A stretch of DNA of 64,000 nt from positions 2,812,001-2,876,000 of the forward strand of contig JAVTVJ010000049.1 in assembly GCA_034509425.1 (NCBI GenBank), written 5' to 3'. Both the position numbers and the translations under genes were made by a program. Below the pieces are notes generated by a model. That model made no database searches. It had not been told where the DNA came from and saw only the letters and a program-made list of their open reading frames with translations. The DNA comes from Eopsaltria australis (taxonomy: Eukaryota; Chordata; Aves; Passeriformes; Petroicidae). Positions 38,753-49,437 of this stretch are shown here, in pieces (within the stretch, counting starts at the first letter, position 1; every line of letters begins with the position of its first letter).

Positions 38753-39044
38753 AAACAAACCTCAAACAAGCAAACAGAGTATTCAATCACATCTAACTTC
38801 CTTTTCGGATTAAAAATAAAACCAGCCAAAACGCACTTAGCTTTACGCAGTTCATTAAATAAAAAACAATTATAAATCTTGAAAAATAGTTTCTCTGAAT
38901 GTATGGAACATTTTAATAGATGTTGTTTTGTTTATTAGAAATAAAAAAAAAAAAAAAATGAAGACCTCTACTGGTTTTCAAGACTTTATGAAAAATACAG
39001 ATATTTAACTGAGTGTGAAATTTTTTTTCCTCAGAAACAACACT
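36761..39044. other. Non-coding stretch, no gene seen
   Basis: AT-rich DNA without recognisable exon or transposon. It contains the longest pure A run of the window (38,722-38,750, listed separately) and a second A run at 38,943-38,958. Confidence 0.65.
38722..38750 (+). repeat. Poly(A) run of 29
   Basis: Twenty-nine A are followed by CCAAACAAACCTCAAACAAG, the same A/C decay seen at the other tracts. No retrocopy body is recognised upstream. Confidence 0.92.
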
Positions 39045-39130
39045 CCTCAGATCACAGGATAATGGAGGCTGGAAAGACCTTGGGAAACTTCTACACCAAA
39101 ATTGTGCTCAACACATGCTAAAACATACTT
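39045..39130 (-). mobile_element. Probable old CR1 LINE 3' fragment
   Basis: On the + strand CAGATCACAGGATAATGGAGG, then CTGGAAAGACCTTGGGAAAC and CTACACCAAAATTGTGCTCAAC, follow the order of a reverse-complemented bird CR1 3' end: terminal octamer repeats, then the conserved GGTTGGAAAAGACCT block, then the CCAA...TGCTCA block. The match is diverged and the left edge (inner part of the element) fades into unique sequence around 39,130. I infer an ancient, minus-oriented CR1 tail. A chance resemblance cannot be excluded. Confidence 0.55.
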
Positions 39131-42100
39131 GAAGTGGAGCACATGACAGCATACCTTCCTGCATGGATATTGGCAGTATTCAAAACTGAGCTGCAGAAAT
39201 ATGCCCTAAAATGACCAGGCCCTTCAGCTTAAAGCTTGTTCTACACCAAGAACAGCCATAGTTGCACTAACACCACGCACAACACTTAATGGGGGAAATC
39301 ACTCCACAGGGAGAAAAAATAATAAGAACCCTGGACATTCTTAATAAAACTCTCCGTGCAGTCCAGCTAAAACTGAAAACAGTACATACTTACATATGAC
39401 TTCAGCAATTCTAAGGGGAGGCATGAGTGTTAAAGTACCTCAAACTTGTCAGTATCTTCTACAGCCCCCATATGAAACTTAATTCTGACAGTATTGCTGC
39501 AATTGAACTGCACATTAATTCCTCACGATGCAATTCTAAGGTATTATTTAGTTTACCAGCATAATTTTCTACTGCATAAAAAAAAAAAAACAACTCCATA
39601 ATACTGTACAGAAATATAGATGAGATAATTTTTCATTTTGAAAAGTTTTGTGTCTATCAGAGGAGAAAATCATATTTTAAGTAGCGAGTTTATTCAAGAA
39701 AGCAACTGCTCTTTTTACAGGATTTCCCACTGTGCATATATTGCACACTTCTCCTAGGTAGACTAATTATCTGAGCCCAGGTTTTTTTAAACAAAGTGGT
39801 CACCAGAGGAAAGAGTGAAGACATCAAAGAGCCATCATCATCATCAGTCCAAAAATGGGAAAATTATTTACAGTTCTCTTTTTCTATGCTTAAAAAGCAA
39901 CAGAGAAGAGCAACCTTCAAATAGGAGAGTAGTTCAAAGAACTCCAATTAATTTATTTCTAGGAAATTAATATTTTTCTCAAATCTGGAGCATTTTAGAT
40001 GTTTGATATCAACACAGAACTCAAGTATTACAAGTAGAATCTTTTAATTAAATTTTCTCATTTAAAAAGTCCTTACATTTTTACTATTTCTTCACGTTTT
40101 CTTGTATTGTATTTTGCATCATCAACATACCAGGGGAGCATTTTCAGTCCACTTCAGTAGGGAAAAAAAATAAAATGGCAATGGCAGAGACACTCTCTGA
40201 AATATCATCTACTGTGAAAGATTGTTTTTATTATGATATTTTATTCTAAATCAAATCTGTTTTAATGTTTCTATCATCCCAGTTTCCTAGAAACAGATAT
40301 AAATGTGAAGGCAGCTCAAGATGAGGAACTACTGCTCCTGGAGTGGTGCTTAAAAGCAACTGACTATAAAGAACTGAAAAGTGAAATGTAACACAACATT
40401 TTTCTTATTTTCATGAACTAGCCAAGACTATTCACACACACTCAGAAACAATGACTATTTCAAGAACTGAGCAGGAGTTACTTTTCTAGGAAAGACAAAC
40501 TCCCTGGGCAAGCACGTCCCCTCTCACTGGGATGGGTGGCACTTACCTAGAGAAAAGTTGCTGTTAACAGTGACTCGATCCCACAAGCACAACCTTTGGG
40601 TACAGCTGAGGAAGCACAACCACCGACCTCTTAAAGGAAACCATCCTGCTTATCTCTCTTCAGTCTCCAAGTAGCTACAAGTTGTTGTTAACCTGCTCTT
40701 CAAATCATTCCAGAAGAGCCTTGGCTGCCTACCTCTCCACGAGGATTAAACAAACCAGAACCTAAACAACCAAAACACCACACCAACCCGAAGGTATCAA
40801 GAAAATCTCCTTTATAAGTAACCACCATCACAAGCACCTGGGAAGAGGTTGCCATAAGCACTGACAGCTGTGTAAGTAGGAGACCTCAGTATGGCCCTGG
40901 AAAGAGAATCTAGCTCCTAATTCTGAAAACCTGGCAGTTATTTGTCCCAGAGAAGGGTTAACAGGCTAGTTGGTGGCCAGATGGAAAAAGTAAGGAGACA
41001 ATCTAGCAGACTGACACAGGCAGCTTTTGATTTAGTACTAGCACATGGAAGCCCATCAAAATGGTTCCAAAGGGGGTCTTTTTTTTTTCTTTTCCCATTG
41101 TTTTGGAAAAGTTTTTGTGTCACAGTAATGTAGGTGTTTCTCCTCATCATTTGCCTCTTGCTGAGGGCTATCTACTGCCTGGTGGTCTTGTGGTCCCTTG
41201 TGCTGCAGGACTTCCAGGAGCACATCACATCTGGAGCAGTACTGCCTTGCTGAATTTTTTCCAATGGATGTCTGAAGTAGGGCTGTCTCTGTGAAGTGCC
41301 AGAGAATTCTTCTTCTAAACATTATTAGCAGGCAGGAAATGCAGCTCTGAGCAGGCTACCAACATATAAAAGAAAACTTAGCACTGTAAGAGAGAAACTA
41401 GTAAATAGATTGCTATTGTTCTAAAAGAGATGGCAATGTATATGGCATCAATTGGGTGGAAGCAGATGCAATTTTTAGAGTGATATACATAAAATATTCC
41501 AAGTTTATTTACAGCACACTAAGGGAAAACAAAACACATTCAAAACTCAGAGAAGCTGTATGGGTTTTTGTTTAGGAAGAGGAATGAAATCTGCCATGTT
41601 GGCAGTGTAGCATGATAGATCTTGCTACAGTGCCTCTGACAATGCAGTCAGAGTATATTTGGGTTTAGAGTCAGATTTCTGTGTTTTATTCATGAGTTTA
41701 ATAGTACAATTTAAAATCTTCCTTTTTAATTCCAGGCACACTTGATTGTATGACTGCACAGTATTTACCTCCTACACTGCAAGAGAGATACATTCCCTAA
41801 AGGAGGAGATTATGACTACACATATAAGCCATTGCAATAAGAAACAGGGTGAAAATGGTCTGAAAACTAGCAGGGGACAAGCGCTTGTCAACACTGCCCA
41901 AGAGAGACCCTCCCTCTAGAGGGATGATCCTTAATGATCATAAATAGAAAAAATGTTCGTTCATGAATAAAGTAAGAAAGAATTAAAGAATTTTAATATC
42001 TTGAATTATGAAAGGGTATTTCCAGCTTCAACAAGTTAGGGTTCAAGTTTTAGAGCCATATATTACACAGAGAATGACTTTTTATTATGATTAAAAATTA

Positions 42101-44759
42101 CTCTCCACACTTTGGATAATTAGTGAAACAATTTAACTATACTCTAAAAGGAGAGATTCAGAATCAGCACACAAACTATAGACAAGCTGAAAGATTTTTT
42201 AAAAACAGGACAATTACGATAATCAGAAAACAGTAGATTTATGTTTTCTGCATATTCTCAAGCCCACAGAATTTCAAAGCATAGCATTTCCATATTTCAG
42301 ATGATCAGAACAGTGTTGAACCTGTAACTGATATCAATAAACCCACACCAAAAAGTCAGTCGGGACTGAATCCTGTACTGAGACCCATTTCTCTTATTTT
42401 ACAGCATTTATTTCCACAACTGCTACTGTATTTTGCTGCTATTTTCCCCTACAGCACTAATTTTAAAAAGTGGTACCTAGGGGCAGAAAAAAAAGATAAG
42501 AAAGGCAGGCAGCTTTGAAAATGAAAGGGTAGCTTATAAAAAATAGACAAGGCAAACAGCATTGGGAAAAAATATGACTGGGTTTACAAGAGGAAACTAT
42601 AACTGAAAGGAATCTGGAGAAAGAGACAGGCAATGATTACAAATAAGAATATAATTGAACAGCTGAAATTAATCAGGTAAACCATTCTTATGGTCAAGAT
42701 AATAATAGGATTTCCTACCAGCTGAGGTGTCTCAGCAGAAAATTTAATTTCATTATGACTAAATTCTATTTAATTTTTCAGATTAGAAGTCTAATGAATT
42801 TCAATGAGTAGTCTTTTTTAGAGTTCTTTTTATCAGTACTTTTTATATGCACATGTAAAATCAAAACCTAAAATTAATTATTTTTGGTGTAATTAAATAT
42901 AAAGGCATAATACTCAAAATATCCTTTCTTTTCCACTCCTCTACCTCCCCCCCAACTCTAGCTACCTGTAGAATAAAAATTATTAATAATCACTGCCTAG
43001 TATAGATTTTTGTTGTTCACATGCAGTTGAATAGCTCATTTTGCCAACTAAATTGTCTGCCTAGCAGGAATAGTAATTTACGTATTGGCAGTTATAAAAT
43101 AGACTACTGCAGAATTCAACTAACTTTTGTAAAGGCAGAAAAGATCCTTTAACAAAACTAATCTCCCTGTTTTTGTGGTTTTTTCAGACCTTTCTATACA
43201 AAACAGTTGTTTATTTTTTCCTAAATAAAGCAAATTAATGTTTAAGGTTTTAAACAACTCAGATAAGGGTTAAGCTTGTTTTAGTAAAAGAAAGCTTCTA
43301 ACTAACTTTCTAATGTAATTTACTTCACATTTATTCCATGAGTACTGGAAGTTTGAACTGGTTTAGTAGATGAGATTGGAAGGTCTTAAGGAAGGATATG
43401 TATCATGCTGAAGCAGCAAATGACAAACTATCTTTTTGCTTTTAATAGTACTGTTTTCAAGCAATCCTTTTAAAATGTTCAGCATTGATATGAAGGAAAG
43501 TTTTAAAATGCTCTGAATATTCCTGCTGTCTAATCAGCCATACTTATAGAATGACTCACAATCTGACTACTACTGATGCATTTGTCCTTCACCCAAATCA
43601 TTCACTAGATGACACTCTTGTATTACAGAACATCCTCTTGCTATGCAAGACATCAAACTGACTTCTCATCAATGAGAACACAAATTTTAATGACAATAAC
43701 TAAAGAAAATGCTTTCTATTTTCATTAAATGTTCTGTAGAGAACAATTCATACCTACAAGCAAATATAAATACCAAATTTTAAAAATATTTTAATACAGC
43801 AGCTACTAGTAGAAAGCTGTCTTAAAGCAACTGTACTTTCCTCTGAAGATGACATGGGCTCATGGCAAGATAAAGAAATTAGAATTTTTCTTCATTCTTT
43901 TCCCATTAAATTATTGCACATATTTCTTTGTAGATTCAAAGTATAGTAACAGATTTTGCAAGACTGAGTTACTATTTTTGTATATGGCCTGAAGTAAAAA
44001 GCAAAGAATAAATTAGAAGTAACTTCTTTCAACCATGAACATTTCTTTCACCTAATTACATTGGAAGACTGAAGTAATCCTGTTATTTTTTTTTCTCATT
44101 TCTTCCCTGAGAGGTTGGGATTCAAAGGATTATTCCAGTAATTTACAAGAACTTCTTCAAGAGAAATGTGCACTAAATACCTTTATCAATTCCAAGTGTA
44201 TTTGTCCAGCCACTTTTCCAGTCTCCTCTATGCTGCCAGATGTGAAACTATAGAACAGAGCCATCATACTTTATTTCCTACCATGAAGAAAGGTTATGAG
44301 AACAGGAACAGCAAGTGTTCGTATATTAGGATACATGTTAATATAGTGGCCCTCTACATTTGTAGCACATGTACAAACTGCAAAAGTGTTCCACGTAAGT
44401 TATCTACTGTACCAGACCTCGTCTAGCACAGAGAGTGAAAGTGGTCTGCTGTAGAATCTACTGTGAAGATTGTTATCATATTTCAGAGAGGGACAGCAGC
44501 AGTTTATACCTGTAGGAATAGTGTCACCTGCCTACAGTGCCCTTAATCTTGTAGTTTAACACAGTGCATTCTATACTTTCAAATAAATCTGCTCTGAAAC
44601 TTCTTTTCTGCAGAGAAGATAATGCTAATCAAAGTTTAGACCTTTGTCTTCTTTGTAAAATGCTTGTATTTGTAAGTATACATGAGCATAAGGTTTTGGT
44701 ACTATAGTTCTTTCTTTGTAAGATATATGTGCAATGCCACTATTTTCTCATTTACTTAG
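39131..44759. other. Non-coding stretch, no gene seen
   Basis: No confident feature. The part from about 40,490 to 41,350 has a more balanced composition and an 88-codon minus-strand open frame (41,322 to 41,056) with a C/H/Q/E-rich peptide, but no family or splice borders are recognised. The rest is AT-rich. Confidence 0.6.
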
Positions 44760-44820
44760 GAGTTAGATTCAATGATCCTTGTGAGTCTCTTCCAGCTCAG
44801 AACATTCTGTGAATCTGTGA
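44760..44820 (+). mobile_element. Lone CR1/SINE-type 3' tail
   Basis: Sixty bp match the 3' tail of the SINE at 49,293: a TCAATGATCCTTGTGAGTC block, then TTCCAGCTCAGAACATTCTG, then the terminal short repeat (TGTGAATCTGTGA). Upstream sequence is unique, so this is a heavily 5'-truncated copy, either of that SINE or of its CR1 partner. Extreme 5' truncation is typical of CR1-type retroposition. It lies about 107 bp before the solo LTR at 44,928. Confidence 0.72.
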
Positions 44821-44927
44821 AAGTATTTCAGAAAAGAAAAAAATATGCATGTATGCTTCCATGAAGACTGAAGTTCTTTTTTGCACTACAATATATCCAG
44901 ATTTCAAACAGGAAAAATATGCTTAGT

Positions 44928-45362
44928 TGTCCTGGTTCCAGCCAGGATAGAGTGAAATTTTTGCACTAGCCATGAGGGGGCAGGACCTGGAGCCATGTGG
45001 GCACAGCCAGGTTGTTATTTTATACCGCCTCAGGTCATTCCAGGGGTGGGGGTAAGGGACACGTACTTCTGAGAAGGCCATGATGGGAGAGAGAAGTTGT
45101 TTACCATTGTTCATCGTCATCTGAGGTCTGCAGTGAGCATTTCCACATGTGAATCACCTTCTCTTTTTACATCCTTCTGCTATTAATAATGTCACTGTTA
45201 CTGTTTGTTGTACCTCGTTTCTGTTTCCAGTAAATTGTTCTTACCTTTACCCATTACCTCTGCCTTTTGTGCTTTCTGTCAGAGGAGGGGAAGTATTTGT
45301 GGGGTTTTTGTCTTTTTTGGAGTTAGTACTAATTTGGGGAGTATCATTTCTAAACCAAAAAA
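44928..45362 (+). mobile_element. Solo LTR of a second bird ERV family
   Basis: The element starts TGTCCTGGTTCCAGCCAGGA and has the block order of a bird ERVL-like LTR type: GGACCTGGAGCCATGTGGGC, CAGCCAGGTTGTTATTTTAT, CCTCAGGTCATTCCAGGGG, GAGAGAAGTTGTTTACC, CCTCTGCCTTTTGTGCTTTC and a final CATTTCTAAACCAA. The expected terminal ACA has decayed into an A run, so the right border is inferred. A 5-bp duplication with one mismatch fits it (TTAGT at 44,923-44,927, TTAGG at 45,363-45,367). No viral genes or second LTR are present. Apart from the first 25 bp or so it differs from the LTRs at 15,006 and 21,666. An open frame of 75 codons inside is incidental. Confidence 0.9.
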
Positions 45363-45367
45363 TTAGG

Positions 45368-46698
45368 GTAGAATGATTTTAGTTGTTCAAGTTATACCAA
45401 GTTTCAAGAAGTTCATTTGAAGAATTTCCCAAGTTATCTACTACCATCTACATCTATAAATATATGTAGCTCATGATGTAACATGAATTAGTTACATGAC
45501 CTACTTCAAAAAAAATCTTAAACCAATGATTTGATTCAATGTTTTAAAATATCTGTGGTCTTCAAAGCAGAGATTAATATTTGAATTAAAATAAATTCAT
45601 GTTGTTAGTGATTTTTCAGTCAATAAAGCCCCAGTTCAGATGTCCAATATAGCTTGAAGTGATATTTTTCTTTCTAAATATTTTAGGGGTTTTTTCCCCC
45701 TTCTAAGCATGTCATCCACTACATGCACTTTCTGCAGATCCATTGTCAACACCATTGCTGAAACTCCTCAATCTAATCTCCATCTTCTCTTATCCCTCAT
45801 TCCTGGTGGACAATTACATACTGTCAAAAAAAGCAGAAAAACCTTCAGCAAGAAAGGTATTTGACACTTGTGTGGGAAAACTGAAAACATTAAACCCAGT
45901 AAAAGGAGAGACACAGATGGCAAGAGAAGCAGCTGGAAGCATGATTCATTTCTCCTTCTTTGTTAGGTCAATTAGGTTATGTGAGTATGTGCCAGGTAAT
46001 AAGCTTTTTACCTGAGCCTGTGCAGCTTTCAGTCAACCATCTTCCTCCAAGCTAGTTAATTATTTGTGTCAAGGATGTACCATTTTAAAGACAGCTCTCA
46101 GGTTGACGGTGCAAGCAGCTGTCTCAGTGATTCAGAAACCAGCAAAAATGCAGCTGATAACCAGGCACTAGAAATGGCCCACTCTAAATCTGCTATTAAA
46201 ATAAAATTCTGTAGCACCAAGCTGTGAGGAAGAATAGCTGATAAGCATCTACATTTATTCAGAAGAGGAGGATAAAAACAGGAATATTTTAAAGCTGTAA
46301 AGAATACCAGCAGAGAAGATAACCTAGGTATCTAATCTTTAGATTTCATTGTCTGCAGCAAGAGTCAGCAGTTTGAGACAAAACTACTGCTGACAGGTCT
46401 CACAGTGAGTTTTGGGTTTCTGTATTGAATTACCCTGCTCTATAAAGTGTTGATTGCTCAAGAAATATAGTTTGCTAACTAAGACTTAGTAATTTCCTAA
46501 TTGCACTTCTCCCACACTGGTGCACACTTAAGCAGCAGGAGAGAGATCAGCCAAACAGTCATGAAAAATCATAGATATTTTCACAATTAAAACATACACC
46601 AGTAATTTATTATGTGTACAAACATGAAATGTCACATCTTATAATGAGAGTTGTAATCAATGTTTTGAATTTTAAATGCTACATGATGATGAATGCTA
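45368..46698. other. Unique spacer between LTR and CR1
   Basis: No gene or repeat is recognised. A 90-codon open frame at 45,743-46,015 has no known domain and no splice-site support. Confidence 0.6.
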
Positions 46699-46974
46699 TA
46701 AGAAAGACGGAGAAGGACTTTTTACAGGAGCATGTAGTAACAGGAGAGAAGGAATGGCTTCAAACAGAAAGAGAGTAGGCTTAGGTAAGATATGAGGAAG
46801 AAACTCTTTCTTGTAAGGGTGATGAGGCACTGAAACAGGTTGTCCAGAGAAGTCCAAGTGTTCAAGACCTGGTTGGACAGGGCTCTGAACAACCTGATCT
46901 AGTAAAAGTTGTTCCTTGAAACTGGATGGTGTTTAAAGTCCCCTCAAACCCAGGCCATTCTATGATTCTATGAT
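46699..46974 (+). mobile_element. 5'-truncated CR1 LINE, 3' end
   Basis: About 276 bp correspond to the last part of a bird CR1 element: AAGAAAGACGGAGAAGGACT, then ATGGCTTCAAACAGAAAGAG, GGTGATGAGGCACTGAAACA, GGTTGTCCAGAGAAGT, CAAGACCTGGTTGGACAGGG, and the 3' terminus CCATTCTATGATTCTATGA. These blocks cover the extreme C-terminus of ORF2 and the short 3' UTR. Relative to the usual element, about 20 bp between the AGAAGT block and the AGTGTTCAAG block are missing. It ends without poly(A), as expected for CR1, and no target duplication is visible. Confidence 0.93.
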
Positions 46975-49292
46975 AAAATTCCTAGCAATACATTTCCTAC
47001 TGGATTATGTTTTTCTGAGAATTTCAAACAGAATTTATATATAAATCAGTGTTCATTCCTTAATTATGTCATGTCAAAGCTAAAAATTTTTTATATAGGT
47101 GGCTCCCTGAGTAGCTCTCCAGGCACTAAAAAACTGTCCCAGGAAAAACACAAGCTTATTAAATGAAGGTTTGCAATTCTATCACAGCTAAGTTTCTGTA
47201 TTTTTAAAAAAGCCAAGTAATCATATGGCATTCAATCCATAATGTTCAAATTCTACAAGAGCATGGCATAGGTAATTCTGCATGCACTCAGAACCAGATT
47301 TATTCAATTTCTGTGTTTGCATAGTCAACTAAGAGATGAAAGAAGGAAAAAAGCACATATAATACTTTTTGGAATGGTATACTGACCACTAATTTGCCAG
47401 CCTTGAAGTCAGCAACATTTCATGAGTTGGAATGAGAAATTCACCTTGTGGATTCTTACACCACTCTGAAATAGTACAAACTGGATGGAGCTGCTGGTTG
47501 CATCAGGAGCATGTTCTGCTCTTTTCACTTCACCTTTGCCTCCAATGTGTGCAGCTTTATCCCACTGCCTTGTTCTAGCTCAGGAGGAGACAACTAGTAC
47601 AGGATGTTACAGAGCCAGTTACTGCTTAATAACCTTACAGAGAAGAGGAGATCACAGCACTAGGCAGCTGCAGTTCTCTCACTTTTGCATTCCACTTCAC
47701 AGCTTCCCAGAGGAGCTTTGCTGAATCCAGACCCAGCTATATAAAGTTAGCCTGGACTTCACCACATCCTGCATCCAAATGATGCATTTCAATTGTTAAA
47801 ATGGCACAGCACAACAAAACAACAAAATACGAAGAATCAAAGCATTTTCTACTAGAAATCCTAAGCCCTATAACAAGTCACACACATGACTGGTCATCAG
47901 AGGTGTTTTTCTTTGCTTAGGTTTAATGAAAAAGAAAAAAGTGAACTGTAAATATCAAGTACCAGCACGCTGGAGAGGCAGGACTAATTGAACCACCTCA
48001 CCATTTTTTCTGGAAGGATAAGTTGTAGAGAACCACTAGTGAATTACATTTTTACTGTCTCCAATGTTATGGACCTTCCCAAGTAAAATTCTATTATGAA
48101 CTTCTTCTTCCTAAAAAGATTAGAAGCTACATGAAAACACAATGAGGCAGCTATAGGGCTTTTCTGCAGATGTGCTGTTCTTGAAAGGCCATTTGAGACC
48201 TTCCTGTTCTTATCTGAGATGCCTGCAGGTGTCTGATCACACTGAAGTAACTCACTTAGGAAAGGCTGTTAGCATAAGATGACTGCCCAGAAGTGCTTCA
48301 TGCCAGCTCTTGGAATGATGCTATGAAACAACAGGTGTCCGTGGTGCAGCTTGGTAAATCTATTTAAATTAGTCACCATGTTGATGTGGCACTAAATTGA
48401 AGGTGAAACTTTTCAAAATCACACAAGTGCACAATCCCATGGAATCAGCAATTAATCAGGTTATATCAAAGAACTCCCTGTAATTTTGGCAGTCTGAGCT
48501 TGTTACCAGTTATAAACTTGAAAGAAAGATCACAAAACTTTTAGCAAGTCACATCAGTACCTGGGAAATATTTACAACTCTCCTTTCCTCCTAGCACTAC
48601 ATGTCAGTGTGTGCCTTGATGGCATTAATTAATGTTGAAAACTGAAATGCGGCAGAAATCCAGGAGAGTATCTAAAATTTCAATAGTATCTTTCATTTCA
48701 AAAAGACAATTTAATGATATGCAATCCATCCCAACATCACCAGCTGAACAATATCAGTAGTTTTTCTTCAGTCATGAAAAACTGTGACTCTCTCTGCTAT
48801 CTTAATTCTCAGATGATCAATAAAGTAATTGAAGCCATTTCAAATCCTGTTTCACTGAAATACAAACATTATAGCAAGTGAATTAATTACCATCTCCAAA
48901 AATAAAATCTTTACTGAAAGCAAATTTCAGTAATGTTGGTCCAGCAAATCACAAAATCATGCCAATAGGTTCTATTAATAATTTCAGCTTTTTGTAAAAA
49001 CAAAGAGACATTTCAGGCTTGAGAATTTTGAATAACACAAGTCTCTTGATTAGGGAATATTGTTTTAATACAGAGGAACTTGCAGTTATTTAAAAAACAA
49101 AATCTGATACTTGTTTGGTTGGGATGTATATAAATAATTAGAATAATTCACCAGCAATTTTTTTAAAAAACATAAGCGAGGGGATCATAACTATACAACT
49201 CATGTCTGAATATTTTTCTCATTTCAGAGAACATAGGTGTTCAGGACTTCTTTGGCCCCTATTCCTGTCATCACTCTCATGAGTCACTCAAC
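46975..49292. other. Unique spacer, no gene seen
   Basis: Non-coding. The piece from about 47,480 to 47,790 is more balanced in composition, has a 79-codon open frame and a TATATAAAG word at about 47,740, but no family is recognised. Confidence 0.6.
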
Positions 49293-49437
49293 CCTGAGAT
49301 GAGCTCAGCTGGTTAGAGCAGAGTGCTAGTGATGCCAAGGTTGTGGTTTTGATCCCTGTATGGGCTGTTTGCTTAAGAGATGGACTCAATAATCCTTGTG
49401 TGTCCCTTCCAACTCAGAACATTCTGTGATTCTCTGA
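49293..49437 (+). mobile_element. tRNA-Ile-derived SINE with CR1-type tail (TguSINE1-like)
   Basis: The first 75 bp resemble a tRNA-Ile gene: TGAGCTCAGCTGGTTAGAGC, GTGCTAGTGATGCCAAGG, then a B-box region TTTTGATCCCTGTATGGGC. After a short linker comes a CR1-like tail (CTCAATAATCCTTGTGTGTC, CCTTCCAACTCAGAACATTC) and the terminal repeat ATTCTGTGATTCTCTG. A tRNA head joined to a CR1 tail is the structure of the passerine TguSINE1 group, moved in trans by CR1 reverse transcriptase. The copy is nearly full length. Most differences from the tRNA are C-to-T or G-to-A type changes at former CpG sites, pointing to age. No clear target duplication is present, as is usual for CR1-driven insertions. This is a retroposon, not a functional tRNA. 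Confidence 0.92.
49300..49355 (+). promoter_or_regulatory. Pol III A and B boxes of the SINE
   Basis: The A box TGAGCTCAGCTGG spans 49,300-49,312 and fits TRGCNNAGYNGG closely. The B box GGTTTTGATCC spans 49,345-49,355, where the conserved GGTTCGA has lost its CpG. The internal promoter is thus recognisable but weakened in the B box. Confidence 0.75.

Noticed and set aside
45149..45376. 75-codon frame at the end of the third LTR
   Set aside because: It overlaps the LTR and depends on its U5 sequence; no domain is present.
49293..49368. A functional tRNA-Ile gene
   Set aside because: The B box and stems are degraded at former CpG sites and the sequence continues into a CR1-type tail, so it is a SINE.
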